DNA of 64,000 bases, taken from Oscillospiraceae bacterium. Its GTDB lineage: Bacteria > Bacillota > Clostridia > Oscillospirales > Ruminococcaceae. The translations under genes were made by a program, and so were the position numbers. Shown in pieces: positions 8,804-16,987 of the stretch; the stretch's first letter is position 1; every line of letters starts with the position of its first letter. The notes beneath the pieces were generated by a model. It saw only the letters and a list, made by a program, of their open reading frames with translations. It was not told the origin of the DNA and did not search any database. The stretch lies in NCBI GenBank assembly GCA_017472965.1, contig JAFUNR010000004.1:62001-126000 (forward strand). Direction: 5' to 3'.

Positions 8804-9670
8804 TCACCGAAAAAAGCCGCCGCTGCGGTATTCCGTGGGGGTCATGCCGTAGCAGGCACGGAACTGTGCGGTAAAATGGCTGCTGTTGCGGTAGCCCACA
8901 GCGGCGCCGACCTCGCTCACAGGCAGCCCGGTGCCGGCAAGCAGCTCGCAGGCCCTCAGCAGCCGGTAGCGCTTCAGATATTCGTGCGGGGTGTAACCGG
9001 TTTTCTTCTGAAAGCTGCGGATGATCTGATTGACCGAAAGATAGTATTCGCCGCACAGCGCTTCCAGCGTCAGCCGGTCGGCATAGTGCTGCTGGATGTG
9101 CTGCCGGATCAGCTCCGCCGTTTTTGAGGAGGAGCCTTTTTCGTTTTCCGCATCGAAAAAGCATTCGCAGACCAGTCTGTGAAAAAGCTCCTGCAGCCAT
9201 GCACTGCGCTGGGGTTCCGTGGAGCTGCGGGAACAGCTCTCTTCATTCAACCGGCTGAAGCTCTGCCGGAAAAAATCCGGCTCGCGGCACAGATGCACCG
9301 CGCCGCCATCTGTCCAGATGCGCTGCGCAGCGGAAAAAACATCGCCGCCGGTCAGATTCAGCCAGTAAAATTCCCATTTACCCTCCCCGGTGTGAGCGGT
9401 GCCGTATTCGATGGCGGTGCCGGCCGGCACCGTGACAAGGGTATCCTGCGGCAGCTCCCATGTTTTTTCGCCGCTGCGTATCCATCCCCTGCCGCGCAGC
9501 GTAAAAATCATCAGCACGCAGGGAACGCCCTCGGGGTACCGCATGTGATAGGCACTGTTGCAGCAGTGCCAGCCTGCGGTGTGGCAGCAGGCAAGATGCC
9601 TTTCGGCATCGGCGGTGGGCAGATATTTCGCAATGCGTGCGATGCCGTAATAAGCATGCTCCAGTTCCAT
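8804..9670 (-). CDS. AraC family transcriptional regulator
   Basis: A 288-residue regulator with an N-terminal cupin-like sensing domain (residues about 20-140, with LRGRGWIRSGEKTW) and a C-terminal AraC double helix-turn-helix (last 100 residues, with LSVNQIIRSFQKKTGYTPHEYL and VGYRNSSHFTAQFR). A longer frame starts at 9712, but the promoter -10 box at 9732-9737 would put the transcript start only about 13 bases before that ATG; the ATG at 9670 has GGAGA upstream and is preferred. It is divergent from the URO-D-like gene at 9830 and upstream of the phosphodiesterase/URO-D operon, the two likely targets. Confidence 0.85.
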   Translation of the reverse strand: MELEHAYYGIARIAKYLPTADAERHLACCHTAGWHCCNSAYHMRYPEGVPCVLMIFTLRGRGWIRSGEKTWELPQDTLVTVPAGTAIEYGTAHTGEGKWEFYWLNLTGGDVFSAAQRIWTDGGAVHLCREPDFFRQSFSRLNEESCSRSSTEPQRSAWLQELFHRLVCECFFDAENEKGSSSKTAELIRQHIQQHYADRLTLEALCGEYYLSVNQIIRSFQKKTGYTPHEYLKRYRLLRACELLAGTGLPVSEVGAAVGYRNSSHFTAQFRACYGMTPTEYRSGGFFR

Positions 9671-9731
9671 TTTCTTCGCTTTCTCCGATACGGAATGTTC
9701 AAATATCACCATATAGTATCGTCATATTACC

Positions 9732-9777
9732 ATTGTAGCACAAGACGGTTGATTTGGCAAACGGCCTGATTTATAAT
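9732..9777. promoter_or_regulatory. Back-to-back divergent promoters for the AraC gene and the URO-D-like gene
   Basis: Minus strand: TTGCCA (9755-9760), 17 bp, TACAAT (9732-9737). Plus strand: TTGATT (9749-9754), 17 bp, TATAAT (9772-9777). The two -35 boxes abut at 9754/9755, so polymerase bound at one should exclude the other. A regulator site here would control both directions. Confidence 0.8.
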
Positions 9778-9829
9778 CAAAAACAGAATAACGGCAGTGT
9801 GCTGAAAAACGGAAAAAGGAGAGACTATC

Positions 9830-10963
9830 GTGAAATTGACATCCAGAGAGCGCATTATGCGTATATTCCGCAATCAGGAGACCGACCGCCCCGCCTTTAA
9901 GCTGTGGGGCGCGGAGTTCGGCAGCTATCCGCTGCTGCACAGGGATTATGAGCCCGTTGCCGCTCTGGCACAGGAAAACACCGATCTCTTCGGCGGCTGC
10001 GGCGGTTTTCCGGCCGATTTGATCACCGGCGCAAACAGGGGAAAATATGTGGAGCAGTGGGATGAGGACACCTCCAGGCCCACATGGAAGATCCGTCACA
10101 CCGTATATCATACGCCGCTGGGTGATCTGCACCAGCGGGAGAAGATCTCCACCATCGGCGAGCCGGGCTACACGCTGGAATACTGCGTCAAGGAGCCGGA
10201 GGATATCGAAAAGCTGCTTTCCATGGAATACACACCTTACCCGGTGGACAGAAGTGATTTCGATCTGCGGGAGCGCCGCCTCGGGGATAAGGGCGTGACC
10301 ATGATCAGCCTTCCGCATGCCGCCTACACCGCACAGACACTGATGGGCTCCGAAACGCTGGCGTACTTTTGCATCGATTACCGGCAGGAGCTTGCGCAGC
10401 TGATCGGTACCTATGCCGACCGCCGTCTGCAGCATACAAAACGGGTGCTCGACACCGGCGTGAAAGCGCCCTTTGCATGGGTCGGGCCGGAGCTTTTCCT
10501 GCCGCCGCTGGTGGGGCCAGAGGAATTCCGCGAATTCGTCTATGATTGCGACAAGCCGCTGTGCGATCTGATCCACGAGGCCGGCTGCCATGTCTGGGTA
10601 CACAGCCACGGCAGCGTGAACGATTTTATCGAAAGCTTCATCGGTATGGGCGTGGACGTACTGAATCCCATTGAGCCGGCAGGGAAGGGCGGCGACGTGC
10701 TTCTGGATGAAGTCGTGGCAAAGTTCGGTAACCGCATCGGCTGGGAGGGCAATATCGAGATCAAGGATATTCTGCTGGCTGACCCGCAGCAGCTGCGTGC
10801 GCTCATCGATGAATGCGTGCGCTGCGGCGCACCGTCCGGACGCTTCATCCTGTGCCCCTCGGCAGGCTTCAACGAGTATGTTGCGCCCACACAGCGCTAC
10901 ATCGAAAACCTGCGCCTGTATCTGACCTATGGTCTGGAAGCGGTGGAAAAATACCGCAGATGA
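9830..10963 (+). CDS. URO-D superfamily protein, second type
   Basis: A 377-residue URO-D-fold protein starting MKLTSRERIMRIF after AAAAAGGAGAG. It is more distant from the other two URO-D-like proteins in the window: the zinc motif region reads HVWVHSHGSV, with His rather than Cys, so the His-x-Cys pair is not kept, although a Cys remains in FILCPSAGF. The N-terminal RERIMRIFRNQETDRP is typical of URO-D family methyltransferase-like proteins (RxR..x(A/L)L..x..DRxP). It is divergent from an AraC regulator and is a single-gene unit with a terminator at 10971-11015. Reaction unknown; decarboxylase, methyltransferase or demethylase roles are all possible. Confidence 0.8.
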   Translation: MKLTSRERIMRIFRNQETDRPAFKLWGAEFGSYPLLHRDYEPVAALAQENTDLFGGCGGFPADLITGANRGKYVEQWDEDTSRPTWKIRHTVYHTPLGDLHQREKISTIGEPGYTLEYCVKEPEDIEKLLSMEYTPYPVDRSDFDLRERRLGDKGVTMISLPHAAYTAQTLMGSETLAYFCIDYRQELAQLIGTYADRRLQHTKRVLDTGVKAPFAWVGPELFLPPLVGPEEFREFVYDCDKPLCDLIHEAGCHVWVHSHGSVNDFIESFIGMGVDVLNPIEPAGKGGDVLLDEVVAKFGNRIGWEGNIEIKDILLADPQQLRALIDECVRCGAPSGRFILCPSAGFNEYVAPTQRYIENLRLYLTYGLEAVEKYRR

Positions 10964-10970
10964 ATTGAAA

Positions 10971-11015
10971 AACGGCCGCGTGTGTTTCGTAGGGGATGCA
11001 CGCGGCTGTTTTTTT
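10971..11015 (+). terminator. Intrinsic terminator after the second URO-D-like gene
   Basis: GCCGCGTG (10975-10982) pairs with CACGCGGC (10999-11006), extended by a few weaker pairs, and seven T follow (11009-11015). Confidence 0.85.
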
Positions 11016-11057
11016 GCGGATGCGGCAGGATTGCAGCATGATTTTTCACTATCGCCC

Positions 11058-11086
11058 TTTCCAAATGCCGGCAAATAGAGTATAAT
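11058..11086 (+). promoter_or_regulatory. Probable promoter of recD2
   Basis: TATAAT (11081-11086) has TTTCCA (11058-11063) 17 bp upstream. The -35 is a weak match. recD2 starts 72 bp downstream. Confidence 0.55.
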
Positions 11087-11157
11087 ATAATTTTAGTAGA
11101 AAGCAATGCATTTTTTCGTGTTTTGATACACGGTGAAAAAAGAGAGAAGGTGACGGT

Positions 11158-13383
11158 ATGCCCTATCAGCAGGAAAGCCCGGTGGAGCGGCTCAACGGCA
11201 TGGTGACACAGGTGGTGTTTCAAAGCGCCGGCACCGGCTTTTGCGTGCTGGAGCTGCTGCTGGCCGACGGCGATACCGTCACCGTGGTGGGCGAGCTTGC
11301 GGGCGTTGCTCCCGGCGAGGAATTGACCCTCGGCGGCAGCTGGACAGAACACCCCAGCTTTGGCCGTCAGTTCAAGGCGGTCAGCTGCGAATACCGCCTG
11401 CCGGATACCGAAAGCGCCATCCTCCAGTATCTTTCCAGCGGCGTGCTCAGCGGAGTAGGGCCGGTGATGGCGCGGCGCATCGTGGATGAATTCGGTGCGC
11501 GGACACTGGATATCCTGCAGACGGACTGTGAGCTGCTGGCACAGCGGGTGCGGGGCATCTCGCTTTCCAAAGCGCGGCAGATCGGGCGGGATTTCAACGA
11601 GCTGGTCGGTCTGCGGGAATGCGTGGACCGTCTGGGCCGACTGGGGGTCAGCGCCGCTTCGGCTATGGCCGCCTATCGCCAGTTCGGCGAGATCACCCTT
11701 GCCCGCGTAACGGAAAACCCCTATCTGCTGTGCGATTTTCCCATCAATGTGCCCTTCAATCAGGCTGACGATGCCGCCGCCTCGCTGGGACTGGATCCGG
11801 AAAGTGAATTCCGCCGCCGCGCCGGTGTGCTGCACGTGCTGCGCCACAACCTGAATAACGGCCATACCTGTCTGCCGGAAAGCAAGCTGCTGGCAGCCGC
11901 AGGCGGCTTTCTGCAGACCGAGCCGGAACAGATGGCCCGTGTGCTGGAGCGTATGCTGGACGAGGCCGTGGTGCTGCGCCAGCTTTACCGCGAAGAGAGC
12001 TTTATCTACCTGCCGGAATATTTCCGCGCAGAGTTTTATTCCGCCGTCCGTCTGAAAGAGCTGATGGCCATCCCCGATGCGCCGGTACATGGGCTGGAGG
12101 CTGCCATCGACCGCCGTCAGATCGTCACGGGTGTCACTTATGCGCCGCTGCAGCGGCAGGCCATCATCACTGCGCTCACCGAGCGGGGCATGGTGCTTAC
12201 CGGCGGCCCCGGCACCGGCAAGACCACCACTGTCAATGCCATTCTGGCCCTGCTGGAGGATCAGCAGCTGCGGGTCTCTCTGGCGGCGCCCACCGGCCGA
12301 GCGGCAAAGCGGCTGGCCGAGCTCACCGGTCACAAGGCCTCCACCATCCACCGTTTGCTGGAGGTCGATCCCAAAAGCGGCGGCGAGCAGCTGCGTTTTG
12401 TGCACAACGAATCCAATCCGCTGCGGGCGGATGTGGTCATCGTGGACGAGATGAGCATGGTGGATGCCCTGCTTTTTGAAAGCCTGCTGCGGGCGCTGCG
12501 CCCGTCCTGCCGGCTGATCCTTGTGGGCGATTTCAACCAGCTGCCCAGCGTGGGCGCGGGCAATGTGCTGCGCGGTATCATCGACAGCGGCCGGATGCCG
12601 GTGGTCTGCCTGAAGGAGATTTTCCGTCAGGCGGCGCAGAGTCTGATCATCAGCAACGCCCACCGCATCGTCGCGGGGGAAAACCCCGTGGCCGGCGGCC
12701 GCACGGATGACTTTTTCTTCATGCAGACCGACGGTGCCGCCGGGCCGGAGCTGCTGTGCGAGCTGATCGCCAAACGACTGCCCGCCAGCTACGGCTTTGA
12801 GCCCGCACGGGATATTCAGGTGCTGTGCGCCACCCGTCTGGGGCCGTTGGGAACCGAAAACCTCAACCGTCGTCTGCAGCAGCTGCTCAACCCGCCCGCC
12901 AGGGGCAAGGGACAGCTGGATAACCGGGGCGTCACCTGGCGCGAGGGCGACAAGGTGATGCAGACCCGCAATAATTATGATATCGAATGGCGCAGGGATG
13001 ACGGTGAGGAGGGCGCAGGCGCTTTCAACGGCGATATCGGTGTCATTGAATTTGCCGACCGCCGCGCCGGGGCGCTGCAGGTGCGCTTTGACGACAGGGT
13101 GTTCCGCTACGAGGGCGAGGATATCGCCCAGCTGGAGCTTGCCTATGCTGTGACGGTGCACAAAAGTCAGGGCAGCGAGTTCGAGGCGGTGATCCTGCCG
13201 GTGGCAGAGGTGCCCGCCAAGCTGTGCTACCGCAACCTGCTTTATACCGGCGTCACCCGTGCCAAAAAGCTGCTGATCCTGCTGGGGCAGCCCGCCGTGC
13301 TGGGGGCGATGGTGCGCAACGACCGGCGCATTTTGCGTTACTCCTGCTTCTGCGATTTTCTGCAGGATGAGGCATTGGGCTGA
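11158..13383 (+). CDS. recD2: RecD2-type SF1B DNA helicase
   Basis: This 741-residue helicase unwinds DNA 5' to 3' and acts in repair and replication-fork maintenance. It has the RecD2 N-terminal extension: an OB-like start (FQSAGTGFCVLEL), a helix-hairpin-helix region (SGVGPVMARRIV, RGISLSKARQIG), then motor domains with Walker A GGPGTGKTTTVNA (residues about 348-360), the DExx-box VVIVDEMSMVD and QLPSVGAGNVL. The C-terminal motif VTVHKSQGSEF is the UvrD/RecD signature. It has its own promoter. comFC starts 35 bp after its stop, so the two are probably cotranscribed, with mreB after them. Confidence 0.95.
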   Translation: MPYQQESPVERLNGMVTQVVFQSAGTGFCVLELLLADGDTVTVVGELAGVAPGEELTLGGSWTEHPSFGRQFKAVSCEYRLPDTESAILQYLSSGVLSGVGPVMARRIVDEFGARTLDILQTDCELLAQRVRGISLSKARQIGRDFNELVGLRECVDRLGRLGVSAASAMAAYRQFGEITLARVTENPYLLCDFPINVPFNQADDAAASLGLDPESEFRRRAGVLHVLRHNLNNGHTCLPESKLLAAAGGFLQTEPEQMARVLERMLDEAVVLRQLYREESFIYLPEYFRAEFYSAVRLKELMAIPDAPVHGLEAAIDRRQIVTGVTYAPLQRQAIITALTERGMVLTGGPGTGKTTTVNAILALLEDQQLRVSLAAPTGRAAKRLAELTGHKASTIHRLLEVDPKSGGEQLRFVHNESNPLRADVVIVDEMSMVDALLFESLLRALRPSCRLILVGDFNQLPSVGAGNVLRGIIDSGRMPVVCLKEIFRQAAQSLIISNAHRIVAGENPVAGGRTDDFFFMQTDGAAGPELLCELIAKRLPASYGFEPARDIQVLCATRLGPLGTENLNRRLQQLLNPPARGKGQLDNRGVTWREGDKVMQTRNNYDIEWRRDDGEEGAGAFNGDIGVIEFADRRAGALQVRFDDRVFRYEGEDIAQLELAYAVTVHKSQGSEFEAVILPVAEVPAKLCYRNLLYTGVTRAKKLLILLGQPAVLGAMVRNDRRILRYSCFCDFLQDEALG

Positions 13384-13418
13384 ACGGCTCTGCCCATACA
13401 GAGAGAGGAGGGCGTGCG

Positions 13419-14222
13419 ATGGAGAAAGAAAACCCGATCCCTGCGCTGCCCGCCGAACCGCAGATGCCGGCAGGCCGTTTCGGCGCAGCGCTGCTGCGTT
13501 CGTTATTTCCGCCACGGTGCGCTTTTTGCGGCAAAAGAGGGGAGAGCACGGTATGCAGCGCCTGTAAACAGGAGCTTCGTACTCTGACCCCGCCGTCGGG
13601 GGAGCCCACCGCACGGCTGCACAGCAGCTGGATGCCCTGTGCGCTTTCGGTGTGGCGCTATGAAGGAACTGTGCGGCACGCACTTTTGCGGCTCAAGCGG
13701 TATGCAAGCCGCTGGCGCGGTACGGAATTTGCCCGTCAGCTGGCAGCGGCTGCTGCAGCGGCGCATTTGCCGCCGCCGGATGTGGTCATTCCGGTGCCCA
13801 ATTATAAAGAAAAGAGCCTGCAAGGCCTGAAGCGGCATTCAGAGGAAAACCCCGTGCCGCTGCTGCTGGCCGAGCGGCTTGCCCAGCAGTTTTCCGTGCC
13901 GCTGGATGAAAACCAGCTGATCAAATATTACCCCACTCCGCAGCAGCACCGGCTGAGCCGTGCCCGCCGCCGCGGCAATCCGGTGGGCGCATACCGGGTG
14001 CTTGCACCCCGGCGTCTGCAGGATAAAACCGTCTGGCTGGTGGATGATATCGTCACCACCGGCGCCACCATGAACGAATGCGCCCGTCTGCTGTGGCTGT
14101 ACGGCGCAAAGCAGGTGGTAGGACTCAGCTTTTGCGTGACGGTCAGTCGCCCGGTCGCCCGTGAACAGAATGGAACGGTGCAGCCGGAGGAGGATATCGG
14201 ACAAACCCCGCATACCCTGTAA
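13419..14222 (+). CDS. comFC: ComF family phosphoribosyltransferase-like protein (ComFC)
   Basis: The 267-residue protein belongs to the ComF family, linked to DNA uptake and also found in non-competent bacteria. Four Cys in CAFCGKRGESTVCSAC (near residue 32) form the expected zinc ribbon. The C-terminal part has the phosphoribosyltransferase loop WLVDDIVTTGATMNE with the PRPP-binding Asp-Asp. It starts after AGAGAGGAGGG and sits between recD2 and mreB. The first ~25 residues are Pro/Ala rich and probably disordered. Its partner ComFA is not in the window. Confidence 0.85.
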   Translation: MEKENPIPALPAEPQMPAGRFGAALLRSLFPPRCAFCGKRGESTVCSACKQELRTLTPPSGEPTARLHSSWMPCALSVWRYEGTVRHALLRLKRYASRWRGTEFARQLAAAAAAAHLPPPDVVIPVPNYKEKSLQGLKRHSEENPVPLLLAERLAQQFSVPLDENQLIKYYPTPQQHRLSRARRRGNPVGAYRVLAPRRLQDKTVWLVDDIVTTGATMNECARLLWLYGAKQVVGLSFCVTVSRPVAREQNGTVQPEEDIGQTPHTL

Positions 14223-14271
14223 AAAATAAAAAATGCCCCGGTACAGACCGCGGGCGCAGAAAGGATCCGTC

Positions 14272-15294
14272 ATGGGAAACAATAACATCGGCATCGACCT
14301 TGGCACCACTACAACGATCATCTATATCGAAGGCAAGGGCGTGGTGCTGAATGAGCCCAGCGTGGTCGCTGTAAATACCGAGACCGGCAAGGTGATGGCC
14401 GTGGGCGATGATGCCGCCAAAATGGTGGGGCGCACTCCCGCGCATATTCAGGCGGTCTACCCGCTCAAGGATGGCATCATCTCGGATTACAAGCTGACAA
14501 AAGAGCTGATCCGTCGTTTTTTGATGAAGGTGTACTCCTCGCTGATCGTCAAGCCGCAGGTGGCGGTGTGCGTTCCCAGTGAGATCTCCGGCATCGAAAA
14601 CGACGCCGTCATCGAAGCCGTTGCCAGTGTGGGCGCACGGCGCATCTATCTTATCGAAGAGCCGATGGCCGCCTCGCTGGGCTGCGGGGTGGATATTTTC
14701 CGACCCGAGGGACATATGTTCATCGATGTGGGCGGCGGCACCACCGATGTGGCCGTGGTCTCGCTGGGCGGTCAGGTGCGTTCGGCCAGCACCACTGTGG
14801 CCGGCAACAGCATCGACGAAGCGCTGATCCACCATCTGCGCATCGCCCACAGCATCGCCGTGGGTAAAAAATCCATCGAAACGCTGAAAAAGGAGGTGGC
14901 CGACTGCATGGCCGCCCCTGAACGCAACCGCAGCAGCACCATCAGCGGCCGCAGCTTGCTCACAGGTCTGCCCCAGCGGCTGACGGTGGACAGCATGGAT
15001 CTACTGCCCTCCATTCTGGAATGCGCGGAGGATATCGTCCGCTGCGCCCACGGCGTGCTGGAGCAGACCCCACCGGAGCTCGCCGGCGATATTTTCTCCG
15101 AGGGCGTTATCCTCACCGGCGGCGGCAGCCTGCTGCGAGGTCTGGATGAATACCTCTCGCAGAAGCTGAAGGTAAAGGTGCGCGTGGCACAGGATCCCGT
15201 CAACTGCGTGGCGCTGGGCACCGGCCGCTCGCTGGATTACGCCGACCGTCTGGAAAGCGGCTTCCGCAACGCCACCCCCGGTCTGCGCGGGTAA
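14272..15294 (+). CDS. mreB: MreB/Mbl-type actin-like cell-shape protein
   Basis: The 340-residue protein is a bacterial actin that organises side-wall peptidoglycan synthesis. It has the phosphate-1 loop NIGIDLGTTTT, phosphate-2 FIDVGGGTTDVAVV, the connecting EEPMAASLGCG and the adenosine-binding ILTGGGSLLRGLDEYL. The ATG at 14272 is used because AGAAAGGA lies just upstream; the ATG at 14233 lacks a site. mreC and mreD do not follow, so it is a stand-alone copy, which is common for Mbl-like paralogues. A strong hairpin (15312-15345) follows the gene. Confidence 0.92.
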   Translation: MGNNNIGIDLGTTTTIIYIEGKGVVLNEPSVVAVNTETGKVMAVGDDAAKMVGRTPAHIQAVYPLKDGIISDYKLTKELIRRFLMKVYSSLIVKPQVAVCVPSEISGIENDAVIEAVASVGARRIYLIEEPMAASLGCGVDIFRPEGHMFIDVGGGTTDVAVVSLGGQVRSASTTVAGNSIDEALIHHLRIAHSIAVGKKSIETLKKEVADCMAAPERNRSSTISGRSLLTGLPQRLTVDSMDLLPSILECAEDIVRCAHGVLEQTPPELAGDIFSEGVILTGGGSLLRGLDEYLSQKLKVKVRVAQDPVNCVALGTGRSLDYADRLESGFRNATPGLRG

Positions 15295-15311
15295 AACAGA
15301 ATAACACACCT

Positions 15312-15345
15312 CTGCCCCGGAACGCACAGCAGTGTTCCGGGGCAG
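15312..15345 (+). terminator. Hairpin after mreB without a T tract
   Basis: CTGCCCCGGAAC (15312-15323) pairs perfectly with GTTCCGGGGCAG (15334-15345). No T run follows, so it may protect the 3' end or act as a weak terminator. Confidence 0.5.
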
Positions 15346-15414
15346 GCTGCATTCCGGTGAAGAAAAAACCTCCGCTCCTTCCGTTTTATAAGCAGAGATC
15401 CCGCGCGGCCTCAT

Positions 15415-15482
15415 CTTAAAACATTTTTAAGAAAATCTTAAAGTGTCTGTCGCTGTTTTCTTAAGAATTTTTCGGGTAAACT
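15415..15482 (+). promoter_or_regulatory. Putative operator with repeated TTAAG boxes upstream of the small peptide/GT2 operon
   Basis: CTTAA occurs at 15415-15419, 15437-15441 and 15460-15464, spaced 22 and 23 bp. The middle box forms TTTAAGA-AAA-TCTTAAA, a perfect inverted repeat (15426-15442), and the third forms the palindrome TTCTTAAGAA. A possible -10 box TAAACT lies at 15477-15482 with no good -35, which suits an activator-dependent promoter. Confidence 0.45.
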
Positions 15483-15521
15483 GAATGGGATCGACAAAAA
15501 ACGGAATGCGGGGAATGCGTT

Positions 15522-15713
15522 ATGAAAAAAAGATCCATGTGGAAGATATTTGCTGTCAGCGCGGCTGCGGCTGCGGCGCTTGCGGGGCTTGTGCTGGTGG
15601 CGGCGGGTGCTGCGGGCAGGCTGCTGCCGCAGCTGCCCGGTGCGCAGCGCACGCAGTGCCGCACGGCATATAAGCACCTGCGGCGCGGAGGTACGGATCA
15701 TGCGGAGTGCTGA
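15522..15713 (+). CDS. Small Ala-rich single-helix membrane peptide
   Basis: A 63-residue ORF with a basic start (MKKRSMWK), one hydrophobic Ala/Leu/Val segment (about residues 9-32) and a polar tail. It ends inside the first codons of the glycosyltransferase gene, overlapping it by 14 bases, so translation may be coupled. The ribosome site (GGGG eight bases before ATG) is modest. It resembles a leader or signal-anchor peptide, and I do not recognise a family. It could be a real small protein or merely a translated leader. Confidence 0.45.
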   Translation: MKKRSMWKIFAVSAAAAAALAGLVLVAAGAAGRLLPQLPGAQRTQCRTAYKHLRRGGTDHAEC

Positions 15714-16977
15714 GCTTCTGGTGGCGGCAGCCACTGCCGTGAGCGGTATTTTTGCCGGGCTCACCTGCTACCAGCTGCTGTATCTGCTGCTGCCGCACAT
15801 AAAAAAAGACCCGCCCCACCGCAGCGGGCGGCTGCACCGGTATGCGGTGCTCATCTGTGCCCGCAACGAAGCCGCCGTTCTGCCGCATCTGCTGGCCAGC
15901 ATCCGGGCGCAGAGCTACCCTGCGCAGCTGATCAGCGTCTTTGTGGCGGCGGATAACTGCACCGACGCTACCGCAGCGGCTGCCCGTGCCGGCGGCGCGG
16001 CGGTCTATGAGCGCTTTGATGCGCAGCACATCGGCAAGGGCTATGCGCTGGAATTCCTGCTGGAAAACATCCGTCGGGATCATGGCGACAGCTTTGACGG
16101 CTACTTTGTCTTTGATGCGGACAATCTGCTGCAGCCGGATTACATCGAGCAGATGAACCGTACCTTCTGCGACGGCTATGAGGTGATCACCAGCCTGCGG
16201 AATTCAAAGAACTACGGCGATAACTGGATCAGCGCCGGCTACGGGCTGTGGTTTCTGCGGGAATCGGAATACCTCAACCATGCCCGGTTTCTGCTGGGGA
16301 CGGGGTGCGCTGTTTCCGGCACCGGCTTTCTGTTCAGCGCCGGCGTGCTGCGCCGCCGGGGCGGGTGGCGTTTTCATCTGCTGACCGAGGATATCGAATT
16401 CAGCGCGGCCAATATTCTGGCCGGCGAACGGACAGGCTTCTGCGCCGCCGCGGAATTTTTCGATGAGCAGCCCACTGCCTTTTCCCAGTCGTGGCGGCAG
16501 CGGCTGCGCTGGGCGCGGGGCTATGTGCAGGTGTTTTTCCGCTACGGCCGCCAGCTGCTGGCGGGGGCGTTCGGCGCGCAGCAGGCCGGCGGCTTCCGGC
16601 ACAGATTTTCCTGCTACGATATGACGGCGGTCAATCTGGCGGTCATCCTGTGCGGCGCACTGGATCTTTTTCTGCTTGCTGCCGCCTGCGTCTGTGCGCT
16701 GTGCGGCGGTGCACCGTTCTTTCGGGCGGCTGCACCGCTGGGGGCTATGCTGGCGGGTACATATCTGTATTTTCTTTTCTGGGGCGGTATCACCACCGCA
16801 ACGCAGTGGCGGCGCATTCACACCACCCGTGTGCGTAAGCTGCTGTATGTTTTCACCTTTCCGCTGTTCATGCTCACCTATCTGCCTATCGGCGCGGCGG
16901 CGCTTTTCTGCCGGGTGGAATGGAAGCCCATCCGGCATACGGCGGCCGTTCCGCTGGAAGAACTGCAGCGCCGCTGA
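15700..16977 (+). CDS. Processive-type GT2 membrane glycosyltransferase
   Basis: A 425-residue family 2 glycosyltransferase. After an N-terminal helix (about residues 5-28) comes the GT-A domain with VLICARNEAAVLP, the DxD-type FDADN, the TEDIEF acceptor Asp and the QxxRW-like motif QRLRWARG, all typical of processive synthases such as those making polyglucosamine or cellulose-like polymers. Two or three C-terminal hydrophobic segments (about 315-345, 350-375 and 385-410) form the membrane channel region. The start at 15700 is chosen because GGAGG lies 8 bases before it; the longer upstream frame is a shadow of the small peptide gene. Polymer product unknown. Confidence 0.85.
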   Translation: MRSAELLVAAATAVSGIFAGLTCYQLLYLLLPHIKKDPPHRSGRLHRYAVLICARNEAAVLPHLLASIRAQSYPAQLISVFVAADNCTDATAAAARAGGAAVYERFDAQHIGKGYALEFLLENIRRDHGDSFDGYFVFDADNLLQPDYIEQMNRTFCDGYEVITSLRNSKNYGDNWISAGYGLWFLRESEYLNHARFLLGTGCAVSGTGFLFSAGVLRRRGGWRFHLLTEDIEFSAANILAGERTGFCAAAEFFDEQPTAFSQSWRQRLRWARGYVQVFFRYGRQLLAGAFGAQQAGGFRHRFSCYDMTAVNLAVILCGALDLFLLAAACVCALCGGAPFFRAAAPLGAMLAGTYLYFLFWGGITTATQWRRIHTTRVRKLLYVFTFPLFMLTYLPIGAAALFCRVEWKPIRHTAAVPLEELQRR

Positions 16978-16987
16978 CCGCCGGCGG

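Noticed and set aside
10927-13683. Open frame of 918 codons antisense to recD2 and neighbours
   Set aside because: It crosses gene ends and intergenic DNA, matches no family, and comes from the GC-rich codon use of recD2.
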